Assembly: GCA_963575745.1 (NCBI GenBank)
Contig: CAUYUJ010012559.1
Coordinates: forward strand, 267,920-325,419
Source: Prorocentrum cordatum
Lineage: Eukaryota > Sar > Dinophyceae > Prorocentrales > Prorocentraceae
Length of the DNA: 57,500 nt
Reading direction: 5' to 3'
Shown: in pieces, positions 6,788-17,420 of the stretch
How the letters are laid out: the number at the start of each line of letters is the position of its first letter
Position numbering within the stretch: position 1 is the first letter of the stretch
The notes under the pieces: model-generated
Databases searched by the model: none
Told to the model about the DNA's origin: nothing
Seen by the model: only the letters and a program-made list of their open reading frames with translations
Made by a program: the position numbers and the translations under genes

Positions 6788-9700
6788 ACCGGGCGCGGGC
6801 GTCGCTCCTCCCCTTCGTGCTCTTCCTCGCTCCTCGTCCTCGTCGATGCTCGCTCCTCCTCGCTGCTCGCTCCTCCTCCTCCCCATGCTCGCTACTCGCG
6901 CGCACCTCCTCCTCCCCCCCTTCCTTCCTCCCTCCTCCTCCTCCTCCTCCTCCTCCTTCTCCTCCAACTCCTCCTCCTCCTCCTCCTCGTCGTCTCCTCC
7001 TCCTCCTCCTCCTCCTCCGCCTCCTCCTGCCTCCGCCTCCTCCTCCCCTCTCCTCCTCCTCCTCCTCCTCCTCTCCTCCTCCTCCTCCTCCTCCTCCTCC
7101 TCCTCCCCTCCTCCTCCTCCTCCTCCTCTTCTCCTCCTCCTCCTCCTCGCCGACCTCCTCCTCCACCTCCTCTGCTCATCCTCCTCCACCTACCTCCAAC
7201 TCCTCCTCTTCCTCTCCTCCTCCTCCTCCACCTCCTGCTCCTCCTCCTACTCCCTCATCCGCCTCCTCATCCTCCTCCAGCCTCCTCCTCCTCCCCCTCC
7301 TCCTCCACCTCCTCCTCCTCCTCCTCCTCCTCCTCCTCCCCCTCGTTTACAAGACGCCCAAACACCCCGGTCAAGGCAAGGCAATCAAGCCCGACGATAA
7401 AAACACGACGATACGCTTTTTGTCGATATCGAGCTAACGTGTCGCACCTTAAAGCCTTACAAGTCCCTTCTGAGCCAAACTGACTTTTGACGATGCGCAT
7501 GCAAAAGGATGTGGGAACATGGCCATCACACGTGCGCATTGCTCTCACCCTCCCCCTCCTCGTGCACAGGCGACCCAGAGACCCAAATGGCAGCCACGAT
7601 ACTGGGCCCGCGGGTCCACTCTCCCCGTGCTCCCCCAAACCCATGAAGGAGAACGATCTATTGGCTTGGCGGTGCGCACAAGGGGGGTGGAGGGAGGAGG
7701 GCTTCTCAGAAGAAGGCCGCTTCTCAGAAGGCGCCGGCCTTCAATCCATTTCAGAAGGCCCGCGCCGTCTAAGAAGCAGGGGTGCTTCTAAGAAGCCCTC
7801 ACCCCTCCCCCCACCCGAGGAGGAGGAGGAGGAGGAGGAGGAGGAGGCTCCTCCTCCTCCTCCTCCTCCTCCTCCTCCTCCTCCTCCTCTCGCATGTGGC
7901 TGAGACTCAGGAGGGGGGCATGGGCTTGGAGTCGGCGGTGCCTCGCCGACAAATCGTCGACGGGCCTTCCAACGGCGGAGCCGTGTGGCTCTCCACAGCG
8001 AACCCAGCGCGCTCTGGGGGCGGGGGCGGAGCCCCCGGGCTCCGACCGGAGAGGACCGAGCCATTGGAGGTCCACGCTTGCCGCCCTGAGCTTGTCCCCC
8101 GCTGTCGTTAGAGAAGAAGGAGGAGACACATACTTTTAGTAGTATGAGGAAGATGAAGAAGAAAAATAATAATAATAATGATAATAATAATATTAATAAT
8201 GATAAGAAGAAGAAGAAGAAGAAGAAGACGAAGCGACGGCATGTACATAAACTTTCGAGGTCCGCGCGGATTCCCAGCCCCCCTGGTGGCGCCTCCAGCG
8301 CCGCCCCTGGCAGGGGCGGGCGCAGCCAAGAGGGTCCCGCGCTGACGCAAGACATCCGCGCGGGACTCCGAAAGTTTGGGCTCATGCCTTCATCTTTCTT
8401 GGTCGAATCGCTGCCCCTGATCACCACTCCTCCTCCTCCTCCTCCTCCTCCTCCTCCTCCTCCACCTCCTCCTCCTCCTCCTCCTCCTCCTCCTGCTACA
8501 CGGATATGGGGCGGCAGCGAAAGCCAAGCGAGCCCTGCGAGCCGCCAACCCGGCTGCTCCCGAACAGCACAACCATGGGCCTTTTCGACCGTGTGCTGCC
8601 CCAGCAGCTGCTCTCCTGGAGCGATTCCTCGGCCGACCTTTTCGGGGCTGAGGTTCGGCAGCGCCCGCTCCGCCGCGGACGAGATCGCCCGTGCGCTCGC
8701 CCACCACCCCCCCGCCCAGTGCGCGTCGCCGCCCGCGCGCTCCCGCGGCCGCCCCGACGCTTCGGCGCGGCGCCCGCGGCGGCGCAAGGGGCCACCGAGG
8801 TCTGCAGCCGCGACAACGAGCAGTTGACCACCAGCGCCACCTGGCGGCGCTGGGCGGCCCTCGGCGAGGGCATCGGTGGGAGAGAGGAGCAAACGAGAAG
8901 GCGACCCGTCCGCGATTCGGCTCGACTCGCTCAGAACGAAAGGCGAAACAAAAACCGAAGCCAGGACCGAGGCGAAGTCGAACGGGGACAAATCAGGGAC
9001 CTATTAGGTCAGGCGGTTCTCGATGATGAATTGGGCGCCGCGGCCGTTCCAGAGCAGCCAAGGCTCATGCTCGATCTATCCCAGTCCTGGGCCCGCCCGA
9101 ACCACAACAAACCCCGACGGGAAGACACCACGTAAGAATTTGTTTAGCCTGCCTGAGGAGATCCTCTTGTCCCTCCTCCTACACCCTCCTGCCTCCTCCT
9201 TCTCCCTTTGCCCAATCCTCCTGCCTCTGTATTATTCTGCCTCCTCCTCCTCCTCCTCCATCCCATGCCTAATCCTCCTGCCTCTTGCCTCTTGCGCCTG
9301 CTTCCTCCTCCTGCCTGCTGCTGCTGCTGCTCCTGCTGCTGCTCCTGCTCCTGCTCCTCCTCCTCCCCCTCCTCCACCTCCTCCTCCTCCTCCACTTCCT
9401 CCTCCTCCACCCGCCTTGTCCTGCCTTGACCCTCCTGCCTGGTCCTCCTCCTCCTGCAACTCCTCCTCCTCCTCCTCCTCCTCCTCCTCCTCCTCCTCCT
9501 CCTCCTTCTCCTCCTTGTCCTCCTCGTCCTTCCTCCTCCTACTCCCCCTCCTCCTCCTCCTCATCCTCATCCTCATCCTCCTCCGTCCTCCTCTTCCTAC
9601 CGCCTCCTCCTCCTCCAACTCTTCCTCCTCCTCCTCCTCTCCTCCTACTCCTCCTCCTCCTCCTCCTCCTCCTCCTCCTCCTCCTCCAACTCCTTCTCGT

Positions 9701-10993
9701 TCTGCCTCTTCCTCTGGCCTCCTCCTGCATCCCGCTTGAGTCTCCTGCCTGCTCATGGGGCCTCCCGTCCCGCTGCTCCTGCCTGCTCATGGGGCCTCCC
9801 GTTGCCTCCCTGAGCCTCAAGGGGCTCCTGGAGCTTGGCCTCCTTCTCCTGCCCCGGCCTCCTCCTTGGGCCTCCTGCCTCCACCTGGGGCCTCCTGCAG
9901 CCACCTGGAGACTCCTGGGGCCTCCTGGAGCTTTCTGGTGCCTCCCAGGACCTCCTGGCGCCCGGGGTGCTCCCCTGCGGCCTCTGGGGCTTCCTGCGGC
10001 CTCTGAAGCCGGAGGAGCTCAACTGCCAACATGAAGTGCGGGCCTCATAGGGAGGGGTGCCCCCGCCTGAGACCTCCTCACGATATGCCCCTTTGCTGTG
10101 CTCGAGTGCTATGCCTGCTGCTCTACGCCGGTGACCCACCCCGATTGCCAACATGAAATACGGGCCTCATAGGGAGGGGACTCCCGCCTGAGACTTCCTC
10201 GCAACTCACTCCGCAACGACGCCCCCGCTGGAGACATCCTCACGATGTGCCCCTTTGGGGTGCTCACGCTCGGATTCGAACAGGGAGTGCGGGCCCCAGA
10301 GGGAGGGGGCTCCCGCCTGAGAGTTCCTGGCGATTCACTCACAAACGAGGACCCCGCTCGAGACTTCCTCACGGTTTGCCCCCTTGGGGTGCTCAAGTGT
10401 TATGCCTGGTATGTTCCCGATGACCCGCTCGGATTCGAGCATGAAGCGCGGGCCCCATAGGAAGGGAGCTCCCGCCTGAAACTTCCTTGCAGTTCACCCA
10501 CGAGCGAGGCCCTCGCTCGAGACATCCTCAAGATTTGCCCCGTTGGAGAACTCAAGTGCTATGCGTGGTGGATGCTTCCGATGACCCGCTCGGATTGCCG
10601 ACATCAGGTGCGGGCACCATAGAGAAGGGGGCTCACGCCTCACATTCCTTACACTTCCCATACAAACAAGGCCCTCGCTCGAAACATCCTTACAAGTTGC
10701 CCCCTTGGGGCGCTCGAGTGTTATGCGTGGTGGATGATTCCGATTGCCCGCTCGGATTACCAACATGAAACGCGGGCCCCATAGGGAAGGGACTCCCGCT
10801 CGAAACGTCCCACGAGATGAGTACGTGAGTGTGTGTGTGTGTGTGCGTCATGGTGGCGATGATAATGATGGTGTGCCAACGACGGTAATGACCATGATGG
10901 TAATGATAATGATGGTGATTCTGACGACGATGATGACGATGGTGATGACGACGATGATGATGACGACTGATGGTCTTGATTGGATGGTGGTAG

Positions 10994-11038
<45 letters not shown>

Positions 11039-14000
11039 CGAGTTGATGATGACTGTGATGGTCACGATGACTGAGAGGGAAGAGAGGGGTGAAGAGAGAT
11101 CCTGCGCGGAGGTGTGCAGAGAGAACAAAAGGGCCCACTGTGGATGTGGTGATATGGCCATAAACTTCCGAACCTCCGCACGAAGTTCCTGCAAGCCGCC
11201 GCCCACGGGGGTCCAGCGCTGATCCGCGAAATCTGCGCGGGCCCCCGATAGATTGCACGCGTGCAATGTTTTATTCTTCTCTTTCGGTCACTCGTCCTCC
11301 TCCTCCTCCTCCTCCTTCCCCTCCTCTCCTCTCTCCTCCCCTCTCCTCCTCCCCCTCCTTCCTCCCTCCTCCTCCCCCTCCTCCTCCCCCTCCTCCTCCT
11401 CCCCCTCCTCCTCCTCCCCCTCCTCCTCCCCCTCATATTCCTCCTGGCACCAGAGGGCCATCATCACCACCATCATACTCATCATCATCAGCAACAACAG
11501 CATCATCGTTGTGAGCGTTTTCTCTTATTCGGAGTTTCGACGCTTGGCGGAGGGGGAGGGGGTGGGGGGTCTGGCTCCGGACTTCTGCTACATGCGATTG
11601 TTTGCAACAGTGCGTCGTGCAGGGGAGACACCACCTGCTTGAAACAAGCGCCTCGAACCGCCAAAATCTACTCCATGGGAGGGTCGGTGGGGGAGGGGGT
11701 GCGAAGGCCCAAGCCGATCGGCAAAACAACGAATAAGAAAACAATCACTCTGCATGATGACACGTCGGTCGCAAAAAGAAGACAATAGCATCATGCAGAC
11801 GGGCGGAAGACGTAGATTGGGTTCAGGCCCCCCCAGAGAATAGCAAAACGCAGCACAAGCAGATCGACTCTTGGAGTAGGAAAGCGCTTGAAGTAGACTG
11901 CCATCGTGGCCGTGACCGGGAGGTTGGCGCAGAACGGGCGCCCGCACGGCGGAGGCTCCCCTGGCCAGCGGAGAAGGCCCCAACGCCGACAGGGAGAGCG
12001 GCCACGTCGGGGCGCGAGCCCCCCCGGGCCCCCCCCCCCCACGCCGAGGCCCGCGCAGTCACCGCAGCTCGCGCAGCTCGAGGACCTCGGCCAGAGGATT
12101 GTTATTTTGCTTGCGTGGCTCCAGCTGCGCTGACAGGTGACCGTGGAGACAGCCACGGCCTCAGCAGAGACAGGTGCAGCGACGCCCGAGGTCTGCCGTG
12201 CAGGGAAAGCTGCACCGAGTGAGCCGCGTCTTCCTGCTGGGCCCGAGCATAATGCATCCCCGTGAGACCCCCCGCCGGCCAAAACACACACAGAGCATCC
12301 AAGGGTACCCTCCCCAGGGTGCACAAGAACATCCAACACCCAAGAAAAAGACCAGGGGACCCACCCCGAAACCGACCTCGATCCTTTACCTCGGTCCGAC
12401 TGTGCCAGCATGCGTGGCACAGAAAGTCTGTGGCATGGACCACCGGCCACCGCACACTTGTCGGCGGCAACGTTAATCCAAAAAGCAAAAGAGAAAGCCG
12501 AATCATGCATCGGGACCGAATTGTTAGGCACGGAGGAGAGAAGGAACGGGCGCTGATGGAGGGGGGGAAGAGTGGGCGGCGGAGCGCGCTCAGGCCATGC
12601 GTGCCAAGGCACAGAACACGGGTGGTGACCAGCCACCGCGCACACACACAGAAGCCAGAAGGAGGATGAAGCTGCTTCTTTCCGTGACCGAAGACCAGCG
12701 AGCGGCTCGCGACGGCGTCCGCAGGCCAGGCGGCACGCGTCCACGAGCCTCCCCCACGCACTGCTTGGACCCGGGTGACCCGTGTGGCGGCGAGGGCCAG
12801 ACAGGACCCCCCTCTTCCTCCTCCTCCTCCTCCTCCTCCTCCTCCTCCTCCTCCTCCTCCTCCTCCTCCTCCTCCTCCTCCTCCTCCTCCTCCTCCTCCT
12901 CCTCCTCCTCCTCCTCCTCCTCCTCCACGTTCCCCGCCCCTCCGTGCTACACCACCCGATCCAGGGTGGTTCTTTGAGGACTTCAAATCCCCGAACCTCC
13001 GCATGGGTGCCTCACCAGCCGACCGGCCCCTGGCTGGGGGCGAAAGAGGATGAGGAGGAAGACGGCGACGAGCAGTGAGCAGGAGCCGGAGCGAGAGCAG
13101 GAGCAGAAGCCGGAGCAGTTGACCACGGGTGTCGTCGCGACCCAGGGGCCACCAGGGCCCGCAACAAAAATCACGACCTGGCAATTCTGTCCCCGAGTCT
13201 TCCGCGTCGGATGGGGGGGAGGGGGGGGGGGGAGCAGAGCTTTCGGGGCCCTGGGGCCCTCTGGGAGCGGCCCGTGGCGAAGGACCGGTCTTGGGGAGGG
13301 GGTCGATGGCTGCGGGGACCGACAGGGCGAAAAGCAAAAAAAACGTACGCCTGGGAACGGTGGTGGAAGGAGGGGCAGAAGAGCAGGCGGAGGAGGAGGA
13401 GAAGTTGCGGGAGGAGGAGGAGGAGGAGGAGGAGGAGGAGGAGGAGCAAGGCCGAGGCGGACACGGAGGACGAGGAGGAGGAGGAGGAGGAGGAGGAGGA
13501 GGAGGAGGAGATAGAGGAGGAGGAGGGGAGGAGGAGGAGGGGGAGGAGGAGGAGGGGGAGGAGAAGGAGGAGGAGGAGGACAACGACGACGACGACGACG
13601 ACGAAGATACGACGACGACGACGACGACGACGAGGACGAACACGTCGACGACGACGACGACGGCGAGCCCAGACGCCGGGAGCAGCAAAACGAACAGGAG
13701 CAGGAGGCTGGCACGTGACTCAGAGGCCCGATCTTCGACGACTGATAGTCCGGCTCAGGGGCCGACGCAGGTCGCAGAACAAAAACATCATGGGCGAGTT
13801 ATCCTCGGGACCGGCGTGCAAAGGCGCCTCTGCAGGGGGCACGACAGCGGCCCGGCAGTGTGAACAGAGCCTTGAAAACGCTCAGGCGTACCCGACAGCA
13901 GGGCCGCGAGAGCGCAAGCATGAGGCACAGGAAGACGAGAGCTGGAGGCTCCCAGACGACTGGTTCGACCAGCCACGAGTAGCGCCCCGCTGCGACATGT

Positions 14001-16498
14001 CGAGCCAGCGAGTCGTTGACCACATCGCATCAGAGACCGCATCACTGCATGTGAGCGCAGACGAGCCGCCGGCGGGCGAGGCAGCATAACGGCACATAGA
14101 TTTGGTTTCCTGGCGCAAATCAATGAAAGCACACATGCACACCGAAAAATGAAGACGGGCCAGCTCTGATGCGCACGCACACACACACACGGCGAAACAA
14201 CCGAACATTCTAAAAGCCAATTGGGCACGAAAGACGCCATGTTAGCATGGGGTGGTTAGTGGCATGGGGGGAGAAACGAAGGCTTCCCGACCGAAAGTGC
14301 TGACGTGGAAGACATCTGGACCCATTCCCTCAAGAACCCCTCTTCTTCATGCTGAGCAGAGAACGACCTGCGCCATTTTGGCATGCTTCGTAGAAGGATT
14401 TTGGTCGATGTACGGACCGCGCCTTCCTCACCTCCCTGCACCACTCCGCGCGAAAGTGCTTGTTCCTGCCATTTTCCGGCCGCGTTTCTGCACAGCTTCC
14501 CGCACGATGCCGAAGTGCCCGCTACTGGGCACCCGTCTCTGAATGAAGAAGAGTATTCTGCGCGAGCATACGATCAGGAACTTTGGCATAGCGTGTCGCC
14601 GCGGCGCCCCAGCGACACGCTGTGCCCTGCGACCGGATAGCGTGTCGCTCCGCTCCGCGGGGCGGGAGGCTCGGGAAAACACGGGACGTCGACGCTCGTG
14701 GACCAGGGAATGGACGGCGTGTCGCTCCCGAAGCGCGGCGGGCCAGAACCAGCGGAGCGACACTCCCTCTCAAAGTTCCCGGCCGTGGCCTTCCCGAGGA
14801 ACCCGCGCGGACTCCTTTTGGATCGGCGCCGGAGGACCCTTTTGGCGAGCCTCGCGCGCCAAGGGGCGGGGTCCGACGCCAAAATCCGGGCCGTCCGCGC
14901 GGCCCTCCGAGAGGCTGACGGCGGGCTCGTGCCGTGGCGCCTGCGGCGATGGCTTCTCTCTCCCCGCGTGGATCGTTCCACCGTGGGGCGATCGGCGGCC
15001 ACTCGGTCTCCAGATCGTGCCACGCCGACTCTGGGCCACTGGCGGCGTTCAGCCCTGAGCGCCGCCGGCGGGGCCGCCGCCGCGCCGGCGCGGCACGAAC
15101 CTGCCCCACGACTGTGCCACGCTCTTCTTCTTCGGTGGGGGTCGTCGACTGCCTTCTTCCGGGGACCTTCTCGGAGCCTCTCGCTCCACACGTGCGTCGA
15201 TGCTGCGTGGAACGTCAGTTCGACTTGGATCGAACTGGAGTCGAAATTGAGCAGAACCTACGACGGGCTAGAGTCGAGCTACAGTCTGACAGGTCCGCTA
15301 CATCGGACCCAGGAAGGCCCCCCAAAACGAACATCTAATGTTTCCCTGGTTCGATGAGAGGGAGGTTCTGCAGCAACTCATGGGAGCCTCCCATACCATC
15401 TTGTTGGCTCTTTCGAATCGACGCCAGTCGACGCCAATCGACGCTAATCGCCGCCACATCGGCGCTATCCGATCGATTACCGGACGCTAATCGACGCTAT
15501 CGCACCCAAACTAAAAATCCCACAAGGAACGTACGCACCCAACCACGTACATGAACACGGCCCCCCCAATCCGCGCGACCAGCCTCGTGATGCCAACATT
15601 CGCGCAAAACGTACTCCCGAAACCAACGTGGATTTGTGTACGTGTGCCTCCTGCTTTCGCCCCCAGCTGAAGGCGGGATCACGCGGGTCTACAAGGCCCC
15701 CTATGATTGAGCAGGGACCGACCGTCCCGGCATTCCTACGGGGATACCGCGACATGCTCTTAGAACCCAAAAATGTTAGCTGAACATAAGCAGGGCTCTC
15801 AGAACAGAAGCCCGATGTGCTGAAACAAAACAGTCTCAGCCAGACATGTTCTGAGAACAGCTCGTGGAAGCCAGAAAAGGCGTTCAGAATAGTGTTTGTC
15901 AGGCCGATAGTCACGCCAGAACGCTTCGCCACTGCTTGACATGACTTGCTACCGGTTTTGGACGCCCAAAGTGGGTACGGAAAGAATGGGCACAATGCCC
16001 AACAGCAAATGTTGTCCAACACCAACAGCGGCCGCTGCTGGGCAGGCGGCCTTTTGCCTTCGGTGGACACGGGCCGCGGCGACGCCGACGGCGACTCCTG
16101 TTCAACATGAACGGGAACTGCTGTTGGTCTTTGTATCTGTTCTTTCCGTACCCATTTCGATCGCCCCGATTCCAGAAGCGCTGCAGGCCCGAGCACAAGC
16201 TGGCGCGGAGAGAATCGTGCTCTAGAAGGGGAGGAGGAGGAGGAGGAGGAGGAGGAGGAGGAGGAGGAGGAAGAGGAGGAGGGGAGGAGGAGGAGGAGGA
16301 GGAAGGAGGAGGAGGAGGAGGAGGAGGAGGAGGAGGAGGAGAAAGAGGAGGAGGAGGAGGAGGGCCGTCGACGCGCTGCCGCCGCCCGCCACCCGCGCCC
16401 GGCCGTCCAGCGCGTCCTGCAGCGCGCGGGTCAGCTTCGAGCTGCGGTACGGCACGTGCGCGGGCTCCGCGGCGGGCCCGCGGCGGCAGGCCGCGAGC
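6721..16498 (-). CDS. Kinesin-like motor protein, C-terminal part of the motor domain in three exons
   Basis: Three minus-strand exons, 16498-16393, 8840-8818 and 6787-6721, join in phase to one continuous kinesin motor segment. They read HVPYRSSKLTRALQDALDG(RAR), VALVVNCS, then PSARAPQSQETLSTLRFG(TCAR), matching the family pattern HVPYRDSKLTRLLQDSLGG...CSPS..N.EETLSTLRFA.RA. This covers the microtubule-binding region after switch II up to the last motor helix. Kinesins hydrolyse ATP to move along or depolymerise microtubules; the class cannot be told from this part. The P-loop, switch I and switch II exons should lie upstream (above 16.5 kb on this strand) and were not found; stalk exons may be at 5.0 and 1.9-2.3 kb. 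The introns of about 7.55 and 2.03 kb are full of repeats. Residues SKLT and the ETLSTLR helix are intact, so nothing shows it to be a pseudogene. Confidence 0.85.
6820..7343. repeat. (CCT)n tract flanking the kinesin exon
   Basis: A 520-bp CCT/CTC-rich tract with short interruptions. In kinesin orientation it is the (AGG)n 3' end of the intron that precedes exon C, opposite the (GGA)n tract at 6440-6683 on the other side of the exon. Confidence 0.9.
7344..8157. other. Intron sequence with F4 fragments and a (GGA)n(TCC)n hairpin
   Basis: 7344-7690 is unique and shows nothing. At 7697-7805 there are repeated AGAAGGCC / CTTCTCAGAAGG units related to the F4 core. At 7818-7890 a run of GGA is followed directly by a run of CTC, making a nearly perfect self-complementary stretch of about 70 bases. 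7895-8157 is unique. All of it lies within the kinesin intron between exons B and C. Confidence 0.6.
8158..8232. repeat. (AAT)n and (GAA)n microsatellite
   Basis: An AT-rich run of AAT/GAT units followed by GAA units, one of the few A-rich stretches in the first half of the window. Confidence 0.9.
8239..8386. mobile_element. F2 foldback element, copy
   Basis: Left arm ACATAAACTTTCGAGGTCCG then CGCGGATTCCCAG; right arm CATCCGCGCGGGACTCCGAA then AGTTTGGGCTCATG, its inverse. The GGTCCGCGCGGA at the arm is itself palindromic. It lies within the kinesin intron between exons B and C. Confidence 0.75.
8818..8840 (-). CDS. Kinesin motor exon B, 23-nt micro-exon
   Basis: Bounded by a clear acceptor (GCCGCCAG at 8842-8841) and a GT donor (8817-8816), it encodes VALVVNCS, with the serine codon split. 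This is exactly the strand missing between exons A and C in a kinesin motor (family pattern TALVVCCSPS). The exon enters in phase 0 after GRAR of exon A and leaves two bases into a codon. It sits in a GC-rich, non-repetitive stretch (8500-9010). Its short length means it would be invisible to ordinary gene finding. Confidence 0.75.
8841..10020. repeat. Intron with (CCT)n-rich blocks and GGGGCCTCCTG repeats
   Basis: After unique sequence to about 9160, CTC/CCT and CTG-rich repeats run to 9740, followed to 10020 by degenerate copies of GGGGCCTCCTGGAGC-type units about 12-15 bases long. No exon seen. Confidence 0.8.
10021..10830. repeat. Tandem satellite, about 125-165 bp unit, six copies
   Basis: Six units, each with GCTCGGATT..AACATGAA, GCGGGCCCCATAGGGAGG and CCCGCCTGAGACTTCCT and, lower down, TTTGCCCCCTTGGGG. 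Unit length drifts between about 125 and 165 bp. The GGATTCGAAC of two units resembles a tRNA T-loop, but no tRNA fold is present. Confidence 0.8.
10831..11155. repeat. (GTGT), (GAT)n and ATG-rich microsatellites
   Basis: GTGTGT at 10825-10845, degenerate GATGAT/ACGATG units to 11040, then unique sequence. No gene seen. Confidence 0.8.
11156..11258. mobile_element. F2 foldback element, shorter copy
   Basis: Begins CCATAAACTTCCGAACCTCC and has the GGGGGTCCAGCGCTGATCCG arm. At 103 bp it has lost most of the centre and part of the right end. Confidence 0.6.
11259..12805. other. Intron sequence: (CCT)n, (CAT)n, then unique DNA
   Basis: CCT/CCCCT-rich tract at 11297-11442, CATCAT units to 11515, a short G-rich stretch, then about 1.2 kb of unique sequence (11600-12800) with no convincing exon. 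It belongs to the 7.5-kb kinesin intron. Confidence 0.6.
12806..12928. repeat. (CTC)n array, about 40 uninterrupted units
   Basis: About 120 bases of CTC without interruption, the purest array of this motif in the window. Length and purity suggest recent expansion. Confidence 0.95.
12929..14576. other. GGA/GAC arrays and unique sequence
   Basis: G-run at 13211-13232; (GGA)n at 13385-13580 turning into (GAC)n to 13665. 13680-14560 is unique. There both strands carry long open frames (plus to a stop near 14089; minus 14240-13788 with one hydrophobic stretch). They exclude each other and neither has good splice sites, so no gene is called. Confidence 0.5.
14577..14765. repeat. F7 dispersed repeat with short inverted repeats, copy 1
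   Basis: Contains the hairpin GCGTGTCGC / GCGACACGC around a GC-rich loop, then GTGTCGCTCCGCT near 14643 with its perfect inverse AGCGGAGCGACAC near 14755. A related block lies at 30010-30160, sharing CCCCAGCGACACGC, CACTCCGCTCCGC-like and GGGAGGCTCGG and ACGTCGACGCTCG. Confidence 0.65.
14766..16224. other. Unique intron sequence
   Basis: About 1.45 kb without arrays except a few TCGACGCTAATCG-like units at 15418-15500. Frames exist on both strands; none is convincing. Part of the 7.5-kb kinesin intron. Confidence 0.5.
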
Positions 16499-16715
16499 CT
16501 TCCCCCCGGGCACGCCACGGGCGGCACGCCGCAGGGCGGCAGGGCGCGCGGGTGCGATGGCACCTCCTCCTCCTCCTCTCCTCCTCCCTCCCTCCTCTCC
16601 TCTCCTCCTCCTCCTCTCCTCCTCCTCCTCTCCCTCCTCCTCCCCCTCCTCCTCCTCCTCCTCCTCCTCCTCCTCCTCCTCCTCCTCCTCCTCCTCCTCC
16701 TCCTCCTCCTCCTCC
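16225..16715. repeat. Facing (GGA)n and (CCT)n tracts around kinesin exon A
   Basis: (GGA)n at 16225-16362 and (CCT)n at 16562-16715 on the plus strand, with the exon island between them. In kinesin sense the upstream intron ends in (AGG)n and the downstream intron begins with (CCT)n. Confidence 0.9.
16393..16498 (-). CDS. Kinesin motor exon A
   Basis: Encodes LAACRRGPAAEPA then HVPYRSSKLTRALQDALDG and RAR. HVPYR.SKLT..LQD.L.G is the most conserved stretch of the kinesin motor after switch II. Donor CGCGG/GTGGCG at 16392 in phase 0; acceptor GGGGAAG/GCTCGCG at 16500-16499 fits, leaving one base to complete the preceding codon. The insert ACRRGPAAEPA replaces the usual short loop before HVPYR. 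The only odd residue is S for D in HVPYRD. Confidence 0.85.
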
Positions 16716-16729
16716 TGGTCAGACGGTAG

Positions 16730-17420
16730 GGCGCACCGAACGCCCCTCACACGCCTCGTGGCCCCAATAGGGAGCTCCACCGCTGGGCCCGGCAGCAGCG
16801 GCAGCGTCTGCATGACGCACCCGCACCCAAGTCAGCACAGCCCTCACACGCTTCGTGGCTCCGTGGGGAGCTCCGCCGCAGGCCCCAACGGCAGCGTCCG
16901 CATGGAGCACCCGCGCCCAATTCGGCACAACCCCCACACGTTTCGTGGCACCAAGGGGAGCTCCACCGAAGGCCCCGGCGGCAGCGTCCGCATGGCGTAC
17001 CCGCACCCGGTCCCATAGGGAGCTCCACCGAAGGCCCCAGCGGCAGCGTCCGCATGGCGCGCTCGCACCCAATTCAGCACAGCCCTCACACGCTTCGTGG
17101 CCCGGAGCCCCGCCGACGGCCCCAGCGGCAACGTCCACATAGCGTACCCGCACCCAAGTCGGCACATCCCTCACAACCTTCGTGGCCCCATACGGGGCTC
17201 CACCTCATGTCCCAGCGGCAGCGTCCGCATGGCGCATCCGCACCCAGTCCAGCACACCCCTCACAGGTTGCGCGGCCCCACAGGGAGCTCCCTTGAAGGC
17301 CCAAGCGGCAACGTCCGCACGGCGTACCCGCACGCAATTGGGCAACACCCATCACACGCTTCGTGGGCCCCACACGGAGCTCTACCGAAGTCCCCAGCGG
17401 CCGAAGGCCCTCACCCGCAC
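16730..17420. repeat. Satellite S1, about 88-bp unit, seven copies
   Basis: Units share CACGCTTCGTGGCCCCA, AGGGAGCTCCACCGAAGG and GGCAGCGTCCGCATGG. Spacing of the CGTGGC motif is 85-97 bp, with one longer gap. The unit is homologous, in the opposite orientation, to the 77-bp array at 44960-46010. Confidence 0.85.

Noticed and set aside
8506-9135. Plus-strand frame with LRFGSARSAADEIARAL, resembling a kinesin motif
   Set aside because: The resemblance is limited to LRFG; the kinesin exons are clearly on the other strand and the true LSTLRFG is at 6.7 kb.
10245-10460. GGATTCGAAC words as tRNA genes or tRNA-derived SINE
   Set aside because: Only the T-loop-like word is present; no acceptor stem, anticodon arm or A box.
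12055-12090. A minus-strand micro-exon reading VLELREL between AG and GT
   Set aside because: It lies between kinesin exons A and B, which already join perfectly in phase, and has no homology support.
13788-14240. Minus-strand frame with a hydrophobic segment
   Set aside because: The plus strand has an equally good frame over the same bases and no splice signals decide between them.
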